This document shows positions 24,356-31,922 of a stretch of DNA of 45,543 bases, in pieces. Within the stretch, counting starts at the first letter, position 1. Each line of letters begins with the position of its first letter. The DNA comes from a virus, in the IMG/VR virus record IMGVR_UViG_3300028607_003795, positions 1 through 45,543 of that record; one strand, written 5' to 3'. The position numbers were made by a program, and so were the translations under genes. Below the pieces are notes generated by a model. The model did no database searches, was not told where the DNA came from, and saw only the letters and a list, made by a program, of their open reading frames with translations.

Positions 24356-24560
24356 TTTTGGCAACTTGAATCGTTTTGCAACCAGATGTATAACATCTGC
24401 AAGGGATAACATTATTATTAAAAAGCAAGAGGCGCAGGGTATTGCACATGAATATCAACGTATGCTAGTTTATATAGTTGAATTGCAAGACCGTATAATT
24501 GAGTTACAAAACGAAGTTAATACACCCTATGAAGTAGAGATAAAAGCTCCTGAATTTTAG
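24342..24560 (+). CDS. small helical hypothetical protein
   Basis: A GTG start at 24342 overlaps the preceding stop and gives 72 residues. The second half (Tyr-Ile-Val-Glu-Leu-Gln-Asp-Arg-Ile-Ile-Glu-Leu-Gln-Asn-Glu) is a clear short coiled coil. No family is recognised. It is the last gene of the exonuclease operon. Confidence 0.5.
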   Translation: MAKPNFGNLNRFATRCITSARDNIIIKKQEAQGIAHEYQRMLVYIVELQDRIIELQNEVNTPYEVEIKAPEF

Positions 24561-24569
24561 TAAATCTTA

Positions 24570-24577
24570 GATAAATA
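24570..24577 (+). promoter_or_regulatory. possible late promoter GATAAATA
   Basis: GATAAATA, one base off the T4 late consensus and matching the looser pattern used by marine T4-like phages, lies in the gap between two genes, with a ribosome binding site (aagaggg) and GTG start at 24609 downstream. Chance occurrence is possible in AT-rich DNA. Confidence 0.35.
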
Positions 24578-24608
24578 TATACGCAGTTATTTAAGAGGGA
24601 GTAATTAC

Positions 24609-24896
24609 GTGTCACGACCTAAACCAATAATTTTACTAGAAAAAATTGACAATGCTACATATAAAGCAGAGCAAATTCTTGCCAGCGACGGAATTTGGAG
24701 CGTTTTTTATAAAAATCAACCCATTAACTTAAAAACATGTAATATTCTTATAAACTATCCTGGACCTAAATATAAAAAAGTGTCGTTTTCTAACAAGGGA
24801 CACGCTATCAATCTTGCTAAAAAGTTAAACAAAAAATTTAATTGTAATGATTTTACAGTTATATTGTTAAGTGGCGGAAAACAAATTTATCCATAA
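24609..24896 (+). CDS. hypothetical protein
   Basis: A GTG start at 24609, nine bases after an aagaggg ribosome binding site, gives 95 residues. The protein is basic (Lys-rich) with a mixed alpha/beta look; a Lys-Val-Ser-Phe-Ser-Asn-Lys-Gly-His segment lies in its middle. No function is recognised. Confidence 0.55.
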   Translation: MSRPKPIILLEKIDNATYKAEQILASDGIWSVFYKNQPINLKTCNILINYPGPKYKKVSFSNKGHAINLAKKLNKKFNCNDFTVILLSGGKQIYP

Positions 24897-24910
24897 TTTT
24901 TACATTTATC

Positions 24911-25279
24911 ATGATGCTACCTAGAACAAAACAGCAGTACACTGATGCGTTCGTAAAATGGGGGCAATTAGACATCCCAGAAAGCGAACGCTTAATATAC
25001 TTTTGGTTTAACATTAGAAAATCCGGCGGCTTACGACTAACCCAAAAAGGGCATGATTACCTAGTAAACAGGTTAGAACTGGAACATTGGCCAATTGATC
25101 TGCACGGACAATCATTTACACAAAAATTCCTCTTAAAGCTTGACAAATTTGTAAATTGCCCTTATACTATAATAAGGGGAAGGTGGCCTAAAATTATAAT
25201 ATTTGGTGAACAAACTTACTTTTGGTTAGTTTTACATAACAAAGACTTTGAAAGATTTCTTAATGCCTATAAAATATGA
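24911..25279 (+). CDS. hypothetical phage protein
   Basis: This 122-residue protein starts with Met-Met (ATG 24911 or 24914). It has a Tyr-Phe-Trp-Phe-Asn-Ile-Arg-Lys-Ser-Gly-Gly-Leu-Arg-Leu-Thr segment, a stretch I remember from conserved T4-like marine phage proteins without known function, and a basic, aromatic C-terminal half. It overlaps the next gene by 17 bases if that one starts at 25263. Confidence 0.6.
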   Translation: MMLPRTKQQYTDAFVKWGQLDIPESERLIYFWFNIRKSGGLRLTQKGHDYLVNRLELEHWPIDLHGQSFTQKFLLKLDKFVNCPYTIIRGRWPKIIIFGEQTYFWLVLHNKDFERFLNAYKI

Positions 25280-25616
25280 ATACAATTATAGTAAGTCTAT
25301 AAAAAACAGCCGGTGGAAACACATGGTTGCGATTAGCTTTGTATCGCCAACCAAACGCAGACACAGGACATTCTGGCGGCGGCCGGGCATCGGAACCAAG
25401 AAACAGTATCTCTCGGAGCAACAAGAGTTCCTAAAATTTATGGCCAAGCATTACGGCTCCCAAGAAGATCGTTGGAGCATAAGGTGGAGTGATTATGGTG
25501 TTGATATTCGTTTTCAAAACGAAGAAGATGCAGGATCTTTTATTTTATTTTTTACAGAGAACTACCAACCTACTGTACAGAAAAGTTTCGTTGGTAGCGC
25601 AGATGCTTGGAAATAG
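25263..25616 (+). CDS. hypothetical protein with basic GC-rich segment
   Basis: The start at ATG 25263 (117 residues) reduces overlap with the previous gene; ATG 25248 is also possible. Residues about 30-50 are Arg/Lys-rich (Pro-Thr-Lys-Arg-Arg-His-Arg-Thr) and their DNA at 25355-25420 is conspicuously GC-rich. The rest has Trp and acidic residues. No family is recognised. It is the last gene before the MoxR promoter. Confidence 0.55.
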   Translation: MPIKYEYNYSKSIKNSRWKHMVAISFVSPTKRRHRTFWRRPGIGTKKQYLSEQQEFLKFMAKHYGSQEDRWSIRWSDYGVDIRFQNEEDAGSFILFFTENYQPTVQKSFVGSADAWK

Positions 25617-25642
25617 TCATTCCACTTTTTTGACAAAAACAG

Positions 25643-25670
25643 TTGACAAATAGCATATATATGCTAAAGT
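25643..25670 (+). promoter_or_regulatory. promoter of the MoxR ATPase gene
   Basis: TTGACA (25643-25648), a 16-base spacer and TAAAGT (25665-25670) preceded by TGC form an extended -10 promoter. The sequence from about 25628 on resembles the promoter of the VWA gene at 30022-30049, including a second TGACA/TGTCA-like element just upstream, which suggests shared control. Confidence 0.65.
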
Positions 25671-25703
25671 AGTGTTGTAGGTTCATAACAGGAGCAGAAA
25701 AAC

Positions 25704-26819
25704 ATGGCCACTACAGACGTCAATATTAGAACAGTAACACTTATGGAAGCCGAAAGCCGCCTTGTTAGAGCTTTTCGGCTAAAACGACCAGTGTTTCTTT
25801 GGGGAGCACCAGGGGTCGGCAAGAGCGAGCTCGCCAAGCAGATTGCAGACAAAAAGTACTTGGGCAATACGCTGTTAATTGATTTGCGTGTTGCGCTCTT
25901 TGAGCCTACAGACATTCGGGGGATGCCATTCTTCAACAGCGACTCCGGGTTAATGGAGTGGGCACCCCCTATTGATTTGCCTACAAAGGATCTTGCTGCT
26001 AAGTATGATGCAGTAATTTTGTTTCTAGACGAAATGAACGCTGCGGCACCAGCTGTACAGGCTGCTTGTTACCAGCTAATTCTTAATCGGCGTGTTGGTA
26101 CTTATAAGTTGCCCGATAATGTAGTAATTATGGCAGCGGGTAACCGCGAAACCGATAAGGGCGTTACTTACAGGATGCCTAGCCCGCTTGCTAACCGGTT
26201 TATTCACCTCGAAGTTCGTGTGGATTTCGATAGCTGGTTCAATTGGGCAGTTGATAACAAAATTCATGAAGATGTGATTGGTTACATTTCGTTTGCTAAG
26301 CAGGATTTATTTAACTTTGATCCGCGGTCAAGCGGTCGTAGTTTTGCCACTCCGCGGTCTTGGACTACAGTAAGCGAGTTTTGCTACGACGAAGATATTA
26401 CCGATGGCGAATTGACTGACTTGACGTCGGGCACTATTGGCGAAGGAACCGCAATCAAGTTTATAGCGCACCGGAAGGTTTCCGCGGACATGCCTAAGCC
26501 TAGCGATATTCTTGCTGGCAAGGTAAAAGAGCTTAAGATTAAGGAAATCTCGGCACAGTATGCATTGACAATTGGTATGTGCTACGAGCTAAAGGAGGCT
26601 TACGACAAGTTCGGTAAGAAAGACACCAAAAAGTGGCACAAACTAGCCGATAACTTCTTCCGGTTTATGATGGACTTCTTCCCCACGGAAATGACTGTTA
26701 TGGGTGCGCGTACAGCAATTACCAACTACAACTTGCCGTTCGATCCTAACAAGTTGGAAAATTTCAAGGAGTTTTTCGACAGGTTTGGCAAGTATGTTGT
26801 CAAGGCAATGGAAGCCTAA
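25704..26819 (+). CDS. MoxR-type AAA+ ATPase
   Basis: This 371-residue protein has the Walker A motif Gly-Ala-Pro-Gly-Val-Gly-Lys-Ser (residues 34-41), Walker B Ile-Leu-Phe-Leu-Asp-Glu-Met-Asn (near residue 105) and a sensor 1 region Val-Ile-Met-Ala-Ala-Gly-Asn-Arg-Glu (near 147). MoxR ATPases typically work with a VWA-domain partner to insert metals or assemble complexes. The likely partner is the VWA gene at 30076, under a near-identical promoter. The gene is visibly GC-richer than most of the window. Confidence 0.85.
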   Translation: MATTDVNIRTVTLMEAESRLVRAFRLKRPVFLWGAPGVGKSELAKQIADKKYLGNTLLIDLRVALFEPTDIRGMPFFNSDSGLMEWAPPIDLPTKDLAAKYDAVILFLDEMNAAAPAVQAACYQLILNRRVGTYKLPDNVVIMAAGNRETDKGVTYRMPSPLANRFIHLEVRVDFDSWFNWAVDNKIHEDVIGYISFAKQDLFNFDPRSSGRSFATPRSWTTVSEFCYDEDITDGELTDLTSGTIGEGTAIKFIAHRKVSADMPKPSDILAGKVKELKIKEISAQYALTIGMCYELKEAYDKFGKKDTKKWHKLADNFFRFMMDFFPTEMTVMGARTAITNYNLPFDPNKLENFKEFFDRFGKYVVKAMEA

Positions 26820-26845
26820 AATAAGCATCAACTAGAGTAGATGAC

Positions 26846-27085
26846 ATGAAAAAATTCAATCTATTAACGACTCACCGAGATGATTACTACATCGACTACG
26901 AATTAGCCGACAACAGCCTGAAGGGAGCACGGCGCGTTTGGGTAATCACGCACAGCATGGAGGACAACAAATGGTGGGGTATGTTGCGGCGAGCCGAAAC
27001 ACCGACAAGTAACTTTGATGATGGCGTCTACCTTCCGCACAAAATGGTGAACGCCATACGGCTCGCCAATAGGCTTCTAGAGTGA
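26846..27085 (+). CDS. small hypothetical protein
   Basis: This 79-residue protein has Arg-Arg-Val-Trp-Val-Ile-Thr-His and Trp-Trp-Gly-Met-Leu-Arg-Arg segments and no recognised family. It lies 26 bases after the MoxR gene on the same strand, in the moderately GC-rich block. An agagtag-type ribosome binding site may precede the ATG. Confidence 0.5.
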   Translation: MKKFNLLTTHRDDYYIDYELADNSLKGARRVWVITHSMEDNKWWGMLRRAETPTSNFDDGVYLPHKMVNAIRLANRLLE

Positions 27086-27097
27086 TGGAGGACTAAA

Positions 27098-27274
27098 ATG
27101 ACATTTAAACATGTTGAAATATTTCTTTTGAAAGAGGGCGAATTATCTATTGATGGCCAAACTAAACCGGCTGGAAATCTTTCAATTCGTGAATTTGAAG
27201 ATGATGAATGGGTAGGTGGCTCTTATGCTACCTATGACAATCTTGCAGAAAAGGTCAAAGAGGCTTTAGAGTGA
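27098..27274 (+). CDS. small acidic hypothetical protein
   Basis: This 58-residue frame from ATG 27098 to TGA 27272-27274 has a tggagga ribosome binding site at the right distance. The product is acidic and begins Met-Thr-Phe-Lys-His-Val-Glu-Ile-Phe. Its stop overlaps the GTG start of gpsA (GTGA), so gpsA translation may depend on it. It is AT-richer than gpsA. No family is recognised. Confidence 0.6.
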   Translation: MTFKHVEIFLLKEGELSIDGQTKPAGNLSIREFEDDEWVGGSYATYDNLAEKVKEALE

Positions 27275-28281
27275 CAGTCGACATCGTTCGTAAGCACGTC
27301 GGCATCATTGGCGGTGGTGCTTGGGGCACAGCACTTGCGGCAACATTGTACCGCGCTGGCCGCGAAGTTACCGTGTGGGCTCGCGAACCGGAGGTTATTG
27401 AGGCAATCAATCGGCATCACGTGAACAGTGTTTTCCTTCCTGGAATTCCGCTTAACCCTAAAATTCGGGCTACAGCAGATCTCGCGCGAACAGCCGATGC
27501 CGACATAGTTTTGTTGGTTGTGCCGGCGCAGCACACGCGCAGCGTTTGCCGCAATCTACGCCCGCATTTTCAACCGGGTGGTCGCGTTATTATCTGCACT
27601 AAGGGAATAGAAACAGGCAGTTTAGCGTTGATGAGCGAAGTAGTAGCCGATACACTCGGCGATGCACGCATTGCCGTTCTGTCTGGGCCAACGTTTGCGG
27701 CTGAGGTCGCGCGTGGCATGCCGAGCGCGGCAACTGTAGCTGCAGCAAACATGCCGGTCGCTGGGCAACTTGCGAAGGAAATCGGCAGCGTTAACTTCCG
27801 GCTCTATCATACTAGTGATGTAATTGGCGTTCAGATTGGAGGCGCAGTCAAGAACGTAATCGCGATCGCATGCGGCATCGCTAATGGCCGAGGATACGGC
27901 AAAAATACGAGCGCCGCGCTAATCACTCGTGGGCTTGCTGAGATGGCGCGGCTGGGCGCGGCGCTTGGCGCCAGCCGCGAGACGCTAATGGGGCTCTCGG
28001 GCGTCGGCGACCTGTTGCTAACGTGCGGCTACGAGCAGTCGCGCAACTTGACGCTCGGCATCGCGCTTGGCCGCGGCGCAGCGCTTGCCGACTACCTCTC
28101 CCGCCAGGTTAGCGTTGCCGAAGGCGTTGCAAGCGCAGCCGCCGTCGCTGCGCTCGCTGTGCGCCACGAAATCGATATGCCGATTGTTTCGGCTGTAGAC
28201 GCAGTGCTCAATCACGACGTTGATATTGACCATACAATCGCCGCCCTGCTCGCACACCAATTCATTCCCGAGGCCATGTAA
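27271..28281 (+). CDS. gpsA: NAD(P)-dependent glycerol-3-phosphate dehydrogenase, GC-rich, apparently foreign
   Basis: GpsA reduces dihydroxyacetone phosphate to glycerol-3-phosphate for phospholipid synthesis. This 336-residue protein has full bacterial length and signatures: Ile-Gly-Gly-Gly-Ala-Trp-Gly-Thr-Ala-Leu (Rossmann, residues 13-22), Ser-Gly-Pro-Thr-Phe-Ala (near 139), Gly-Ala-Val-Lys-Asn-Val (catalytic Lys, near 192) and Gly-Leu-Ser-Gly-Val-Gly-Asp-Leu (near 243). The GTG start overlaps the previous stop. Its DNA stands out: 42 of the 60 bases at 27961-28020 are G or C, in an AT-rich genome. It reads like an intact gene from a GC-rich, perhaps alphaproteobacterial, donor (inference). 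Confidence 0.93.
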   Translation: MTVDIVRKHVGIIGGGAWGTALAATLYRAGREVTVWAREPEVIEAINRHHVNSVFLPGIPLNPKIRATADLARTADADIVLLVVPAQHTRSVCRNLRPHFQPGGRVIICTKGIETGSLALMSEVVADTLGDARIAVLSGPTFAAEVARGMPSAATVAAANMPVAGQLAKEIGSVNFRLYHTSDVIGVQIGGAVKNVIAIACGIANGRGYGKNTSAALITRGLAEMARLGAALGASRETLMGLSGVGDLLLTCGYEQSRNLTLGIALGRGAALADYLSRQVSVAEGVASAAAVAALAVRHEIDMPIVSAVDAVLNHDVDIDHTIAALLAHQFIPEAM

Positions 28282-28335
28282 GCCGATTTTGCGGTGATAG
28301 GCACAATTACAAACACTCACATTAGAGGTTACAAA

Positions 28336-28605
28336 ATGAGAGAAAAACTAACACTAGGCGAAGATTTCTTCTACTGGTGGAAACTACTAAAGTACAAGGA
28401 CCACAAGATTCCAGCAAAGAAATTTAAGAAGGTTTTAGTTACCAACCGACACGGTAGCAATATCGACTGGCCCGGTGAGGAGAAAGACGTACAATACTGG
28501 GTAGAGTTAAAAAATGGCTTTGCTGTTGGTTTTAGACACCCGCGAAGCAAAACCGGTAAACGCTGGGCAAAATATGCCGAGTTTCCGGTTGTTAAAATGT
28601 TATAA
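28336..28605 (+). CDS. small basic hypothetical protein
   Basis: ATG 28336, behind an agaggt ribosome binding site, gives 89 residues; the in-frame ATG 28294 is less likely. The protein is Lys/Arg/Trp-rich (Tyr-Trp-Trp-Lys-Leu-Leu-Lys; Arg-His-Pro-Arg-Ser-Lys) and may bind nucleic acid. No family is recognised. It follows gpsA by 54 bases and is followed by the HNH promoter. Confidence 0.5.
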   Translation: MREKLTLGEDFFYWWKLLKYKDHKIPAKKFKKVLVTNRHGSNIDWPGEEKDVQYWVELKNGFAVGFRHPRSKTGKRWAKYAEFPVVKML

Positions 28606-28611
28606 GTTAGG

Positions 28612-28639
28612 TTGACACTTCCAGAAGAAGTGCTATTAT
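28612..28639 (+). promoter_or_regulatory. promoter of the HNH endonuclease gene
   Basis: TTGACA (28612-28617), a 16-base spacer and TATTAT (28634-28639) with a TGC just before it match the same TGCTA-type layout as the promoters at 25643 and 30022. The spacer includes a short inverted repeat (CACTTC...GAAGTG) that could be an operator. Confidence 0.65.
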
Positions 28640-28673
28640 ATAGTTGTAAATTAAGCAATCGGAGCAAATTGTA

Positions 28674-29264
28674 ATGAAATTTCTTACTACTAGATACGAA
28701 TTAGGTTACGCAGGTATGAAAAAAACCACGACCCCAAAACGTTGTTGTACTCTAGTTTGGTGTAATAATCCTCGAACAATGTATAAAGGTACAGGTGAAG
28801 CTCTTTGTGAAGAACACCAAAGAAAAATGCGTATATATGGCGGTAAAGGACGTGTCGATCGTCCATGGACATTTAATGCAAAAGACACCTGCGCTGAATG
28901 TGGATATGATCCAAACACACATCCTATGGTAATAAAGGCTAGAGAAAAAAATAAGCTTGTAGCAGATTGTCTTGCAAGTGGAAAGTTAATAATAGATCAT
29001 ATCATCCCACAACGTGATGCTTGGATATTGCCGAAAGATCATGAATTTTACGGTAACATGATACATGCGCCAGGAAACTGTAAGACATTATGCTTAGATT
29101 GTAACGACAATAAAACAATGTTATCTGGAGATTCAGTTCCCCGGGGTTCGTATAGTACCGAAAAAGACTATGCAGAGTTTATGGCTATATTAAAACCTGT
29201 TTATGAATACGTTTATGGTTACCCACCTAATTTAGTTGGCTTAAATACAGAAAATGAAAATTAA
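28674..29264 (+). CDS. HNH endonuclease
   Basis: This 196-residue protein has Zn-binding Cys pairs (Cys-Ala-Glu-Cys-Gly near residue 80 and Leu-Cys-Leu-Asp-Cys-Asn near residue 142) around the catalytic Leu-Ile-Ile-Asp-His-Ile-Ile-Pro and an Asn-Cys segment, the standard HNH nuclease arrangement. A further N-terminal Cys/His group (Cys-Cys, Cys-Asn-Asn, Cys-Glu-Glu-His) may bind a second metal. It may be a homing endonuclease or a host-DNA nuclease; it sits in the block that separates the MoxR and VWA genes. It overlaps the phosphoesterase gene by 11 bases. Confidence 0.8.
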   Translation: MKFLTTRYELGYAGMKKTTTPKRCCTLVWCNNPRTMYKGTGEALCEEHQRKMRIYGGKGRVDRPWTFNAKDTCAECGYDPNTHPMVIKAREKNKLVADCLASGKLIIDHIIPQRDAWILPKDHEFYGNMIHAPGNCKTLCLDCNDNKTMLSGDSVPRGSYSTEKDYAEFMAILKPVYEYVYGYPPNLVGLNTENEN

Positions 29265-29982
29265 TTTCGTAAATGATATCCACCTAGAATTTGGCGCATT
29301 GTCAGAGAATCCCTCTGGCAGTGACGTTCTCGTTCTGGCTGGTGATGTTACAACTAAAAATCGCGTTGGCTGGATTAACGAGATTGCTAACAACTTCAAG
29401 CACGTTGTTTATGTACTCGGTAATCATGAGTTTTATCATCAGAATCTTGATAACACATATCGCAAAACTAAAGAACAACTTGCTGATAATGTATATCTCC
29501 TGCAAAACGAAAGTGTGACACTAGATGGAATTACTTTTCATGGCACCACACTTTGGTCAGATTTTGAAAACGGTAATCCGATGTCCTATTTTGCTTGTAA
29601 TGAGAACATGAACGATTTTTATTCTATTCGTACAAATGGTGGTCTCATCCGCTTCACCCCACAACTGGCCCACGCAGAACATAACATTGCAAAAATATTT
29701 CTTCTAGATAATGTAAAGAAGGGTGATGTTGTTGTTACACACCATGGGCCCACTTTTGAAAGTATTTCTGAGGAATACCGAGGAGATACCCTTAATGGTG
29801 GTTTTGCATCGGATTTATCTCATTTAATAATGGCAGTTAAGCCGGTTCTATGGTTTCATGGTCACCTTCATAATAATAGTGATTATGTTGTTGGAGAAAC
29901 TCGTGTTTTGTGTAATCCGAGAGGATATGTAGGGCACAAATCAAATCCTAACTTTGATGTTCACAAATTTGTGAAAATTTAG
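29254..29982 (+). CDS. calcineurin-like metallophosphoesterase
   Basis: This 242-residue protein has the full phosphoesterase signature: Asn-Asp-Ile-His (D-x-H, residues 7-10), Ala-Gly-Asp-Val (near residue 31), Gly-Asn-His-Glu (near 56), Thr-His-His-Gly-Pro (near 162) and Phe-His-Gly-His-Leu-His (near 200). Members cleave phosphoesters in nucleotides or nucleic acids, and similar genes are common in phages. The substrate is unknown. The start lies in the end of the HNH gene. Confidence 0.88.
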   Translation: MKINFVNDIHLEFGALSENPSGSDVLVLAGDVTTKNRVGWINEIANNFKHVVYVLGNHEFYHQNLDNTYRKTKEQLADNVYLLQNESVTLDGITFHGTTLWSDFENGNPMSYFACNENMNDFYSIRTNGGLIRFTPQLAHAEHNIAKIFLLDNVKKGDVVVTHHGPTFESISEEYRGDTLNGGFASDLSHLIMAVKPVLWFHGHLHNNSDYVVGETRVLCNPRGYVGHKSNPNFDVHKFVKI

Positions 29983-30021
29983 AACATACTACATATAGTG
30001 TGCTTTTTCTGTCAAAAATAG

Positions 30022-30049
30022 TTGACATATACGCTATTTGTGCTACTAT
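30022..30049 (+). promoter_or_regulatory. promoter of the VWA/metallopeptidase-like gene
   Basis: TTGACA (30022-30027), a 16-base spacer and TACTAT (30044-30049) preceded by TGC. Upstream 30005-30022 resembles the region upstream of the MoxR promoter. The first ATG (30061) would lie about at the transcript start, which argues that translation begins at the GTG 30076. Confidence 0.65.
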
Positions 30050-30075
30050 ATAAGTAGGACATGGGAGCAAAGATT

Positions 30076-31380
30076 GTGACAACTACCACTACTGCTAACA
30101 AAAAAAACATTCAGATTCCTGTAGGATTTGAGACAAATCCTATTGATGATGCTGATGCTCGCGAAGCGTTAACCACCGCGCGGGTTGGGCTTTTGCTCAA
30201 AGCGGTTTGGTTTGGTAACATGGCTACGCGACTTCCACTTGTTAACGCTGATGCGTGGTTGCCTACGGCAGCTACCGATGGTCGCTACTTTTATTACAAT
30301 AGCAAGTTTGTTAATATGCTTCGCGGCAAAGAGCTTGAATTTCTATTTGGCCACGAAGTGCTTCATAATGTTTACGAGCACCTTGGTCGTAGCAAAGACA
30401 ATAACCATAATCCGCAGCTTAGTAACATTGCAGCCGACTTTGCTGTAAATCGCGACTTAATTGAAGCTCGTATTGGAGAGAAGATTACCACTGTTCCTTG
30501 CTTGTATGATCGCAAATACAATGGTAAGAGCTACGAAGAAATTTACGATGATCTTTATGAAAATATTAAAAAGATTGACATTGATTCTCTTATTGACATG
30601 ATGTTGGACGAGCACCTAGATGGTGAGAATAACGAAGGCAGTGGAGCAGTCGGCGAAGGCAAGCCCGAGGAAGACGAAAACGGTAACCTTGTTAGCAAGA
30701 GCAAGCCTACGTATAGCGAAGCAGAGAAGAAGAAGATTCGCGATGAAATTAAAGGATCGCTTATTAACAGTGTTCAGCAGGGTGACGCTGCTGGCAACAT
30801 TCCAGCTGGTGTAGAAAGGATGATTAAGGACCTAACAGAGCCTAAAATGGACTGGAGGGAACTAATTGACCAGTCAATTGAAAGCACTGTCAAGAGCGAT
30901 TTTAGTTGGATGCGAATGAGTCGCAAGGGATGGCACACAAACGCTATTTTGCCCGGGATGGTTCCTGAGACAACCATTGATATTTCCATTGCTATTGACA
31001 TGAGTGGTAGTATTAGCAACGAGCAGGCGCGGGACTTTTTCTCAGAAGTTAAGGGCATTATGGAAATGTTCACAGACTTCAAGATTCGGTTGTGGTGTTT
31101 TGACACTGATGTGTACGGTTACGCCGAATTTGATTCAACTAATTTAGACGACATAATGAAGTATGAACCAATGGGCGGCGGTGGTACTGATTTTATGTGC
31201 AACTGGGAGTTCATGAAAGAAAACGACATTCTTCCAGAGCGGTTCATTATGTTTACAGACGGTTTTCCGTGCAGTAAGTGGGGCGATGAAAACTACTGCG
31301 ATACAGTATTCATCATTCACGGCCCGGAATCAATCATACCGCCCTTTGGTAATTACGCTTACTACGATCATAAGCATTAA
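30076..31380 (+). CDS. DUF2201-like metallopeptidase plus VWA-domain protein, partner of MoxR
   Basis: The N-terminal part has a zinc-type Gly-His-Glu-Val-Leu-His motif (near residue 95). The C-terminal part has a VWA-type metal site, Ile-Asp-Met-Ser-Gly-Ser-Ile-Ser, and a later Gly-Gly-Gly-Thr-Asp. An acidic linker lies between. This combination occurs in DUF2201-type proteins next to MoxR ATPases. GTG 30076 is chosen as start (434 residues) because gggag at 30063-30067 is correctly spaced and ATG 30061 sits at the presumed transcript start. The leader parallels that of the MoxR gene. The stop overlaps the minus-strand gene by 4 bases. Confidence 0.8.
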   Translation: MTTTTTANKKNIQIPVGFETNPIDDADAREALTTARVGLLLKAVWFGNMATRLPLVNADAWLPTAATDGRYFYYNSKFVNMLRGKELEFLFGHEVLHNVYEHLGRSKDNNHNPQLSNIAADFAVNRDLIEARIGEKITTVPCLYDRKYNGKSYEEIYDDLYENIKKIDIDSLIDMMLDEHLDGENNEGSGAVGEGKPEEDENGNLVSKSKPTYSEAEKKKIRDEIKGSLINSVQQGDAAGNIPAGVERMIKDLTEPKMDWRELIDQSIESTVKSDFSWMRMSRKGWHTNAILPGMVPETTIDISIAIDMSGSISNEQARDFFSEVKGIMEMFTDFKIRLWCFDTDVYGYAEFDSTNLDDIMKYEPMGGGGTDFMCNWEFMKENDILPERFIMFTDGFPCSKWGDENYCDTVFIIHGPESIIPPFGNYAYYDHKH

Positions 31381-31862
31381 TTATTCTCTTTAGCGTCTAA
31401 TACAGATGCCAGTTCATCAATTTTGCTCTCGCATAGGTTGATAGTTTTTAGGGTCTCGAAAACAAGCTTCTTTGCGGTAGTATTCTGTATTATTTTCGAT
31501 AATATGTCCCTTTGATGCATTTGATATACATCTCTTTCGAACTTATCTGCAAAAAATCCGTTGCTCACTAACCAAGACTTTAAATTTATTGCTATAGCCT
31601 CGAATTTAAACCAATTTTTCAAAAGTTTCTCTTTCATTATAAATGCTTGTTCACTTGGGCTGTTTTTTTCTAGGTCGGTTCTATAAACCTGATAAATATC
31701 TGTATAATATACTGCTATTTTAATTGCTGCCTGGCATTTTAAAATTAAATTAAATGCTTCAAGTACCTGAGGAAATACTTGTTTTTCAGTTTCGTGCTGC
31801 CGTGCATATGCTGTAAATGACATAAAAAGTAGAATAATTGCTAAAAATAATTTTGCTTTCAT
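31377..31862 (-). CDS. secreted or periplasmic hypothetical protein
   Basis: This 161-residue protein has a clear signal peptide: Met-Lys-Ala-Lys, then a hydrophobic stretch of about 12 residues (4-16) and a likely cut after Ala-Tyr-Ala. The mature part is helical, with two lone Cys residues (near 43 and 148) that could form a disulfide in the periplasm. It lies alone against the surrounding plus-strand genes, converging on the VWA gene with a 4-base overlap, like a phage moron. Superinfection exclusion or host-envelope effects are guesses. No family is recognised. Confidence 0.7.
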   Translation of the reverse strand: MKAKLFLAIILLFMSFTAYARQHETEKQVFPQVLEAFNLILKCQAAIKIAVYYTDIYQVYRTDLEKNSPSEQAFIMKEKLLKNWFKFEAIAINLKSWLVSNGFFADKFERDVYQMHQRDILSKIIQNTTAKKLVFETLKTINLCESKIDELASVLDAKENN

Positions 31863-31922
31863 GAGTAAAACACCTTATAATTATACTTATAATTATAACA
31901 TAATTTCTAGGAGATAACATAC

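Noticed and set aside
27570-28320. Minus-strand frames in gpsA
   Set aside because: GC-rich coding DNA creates long antisense frames; none has a ribosome binding site or family motif.
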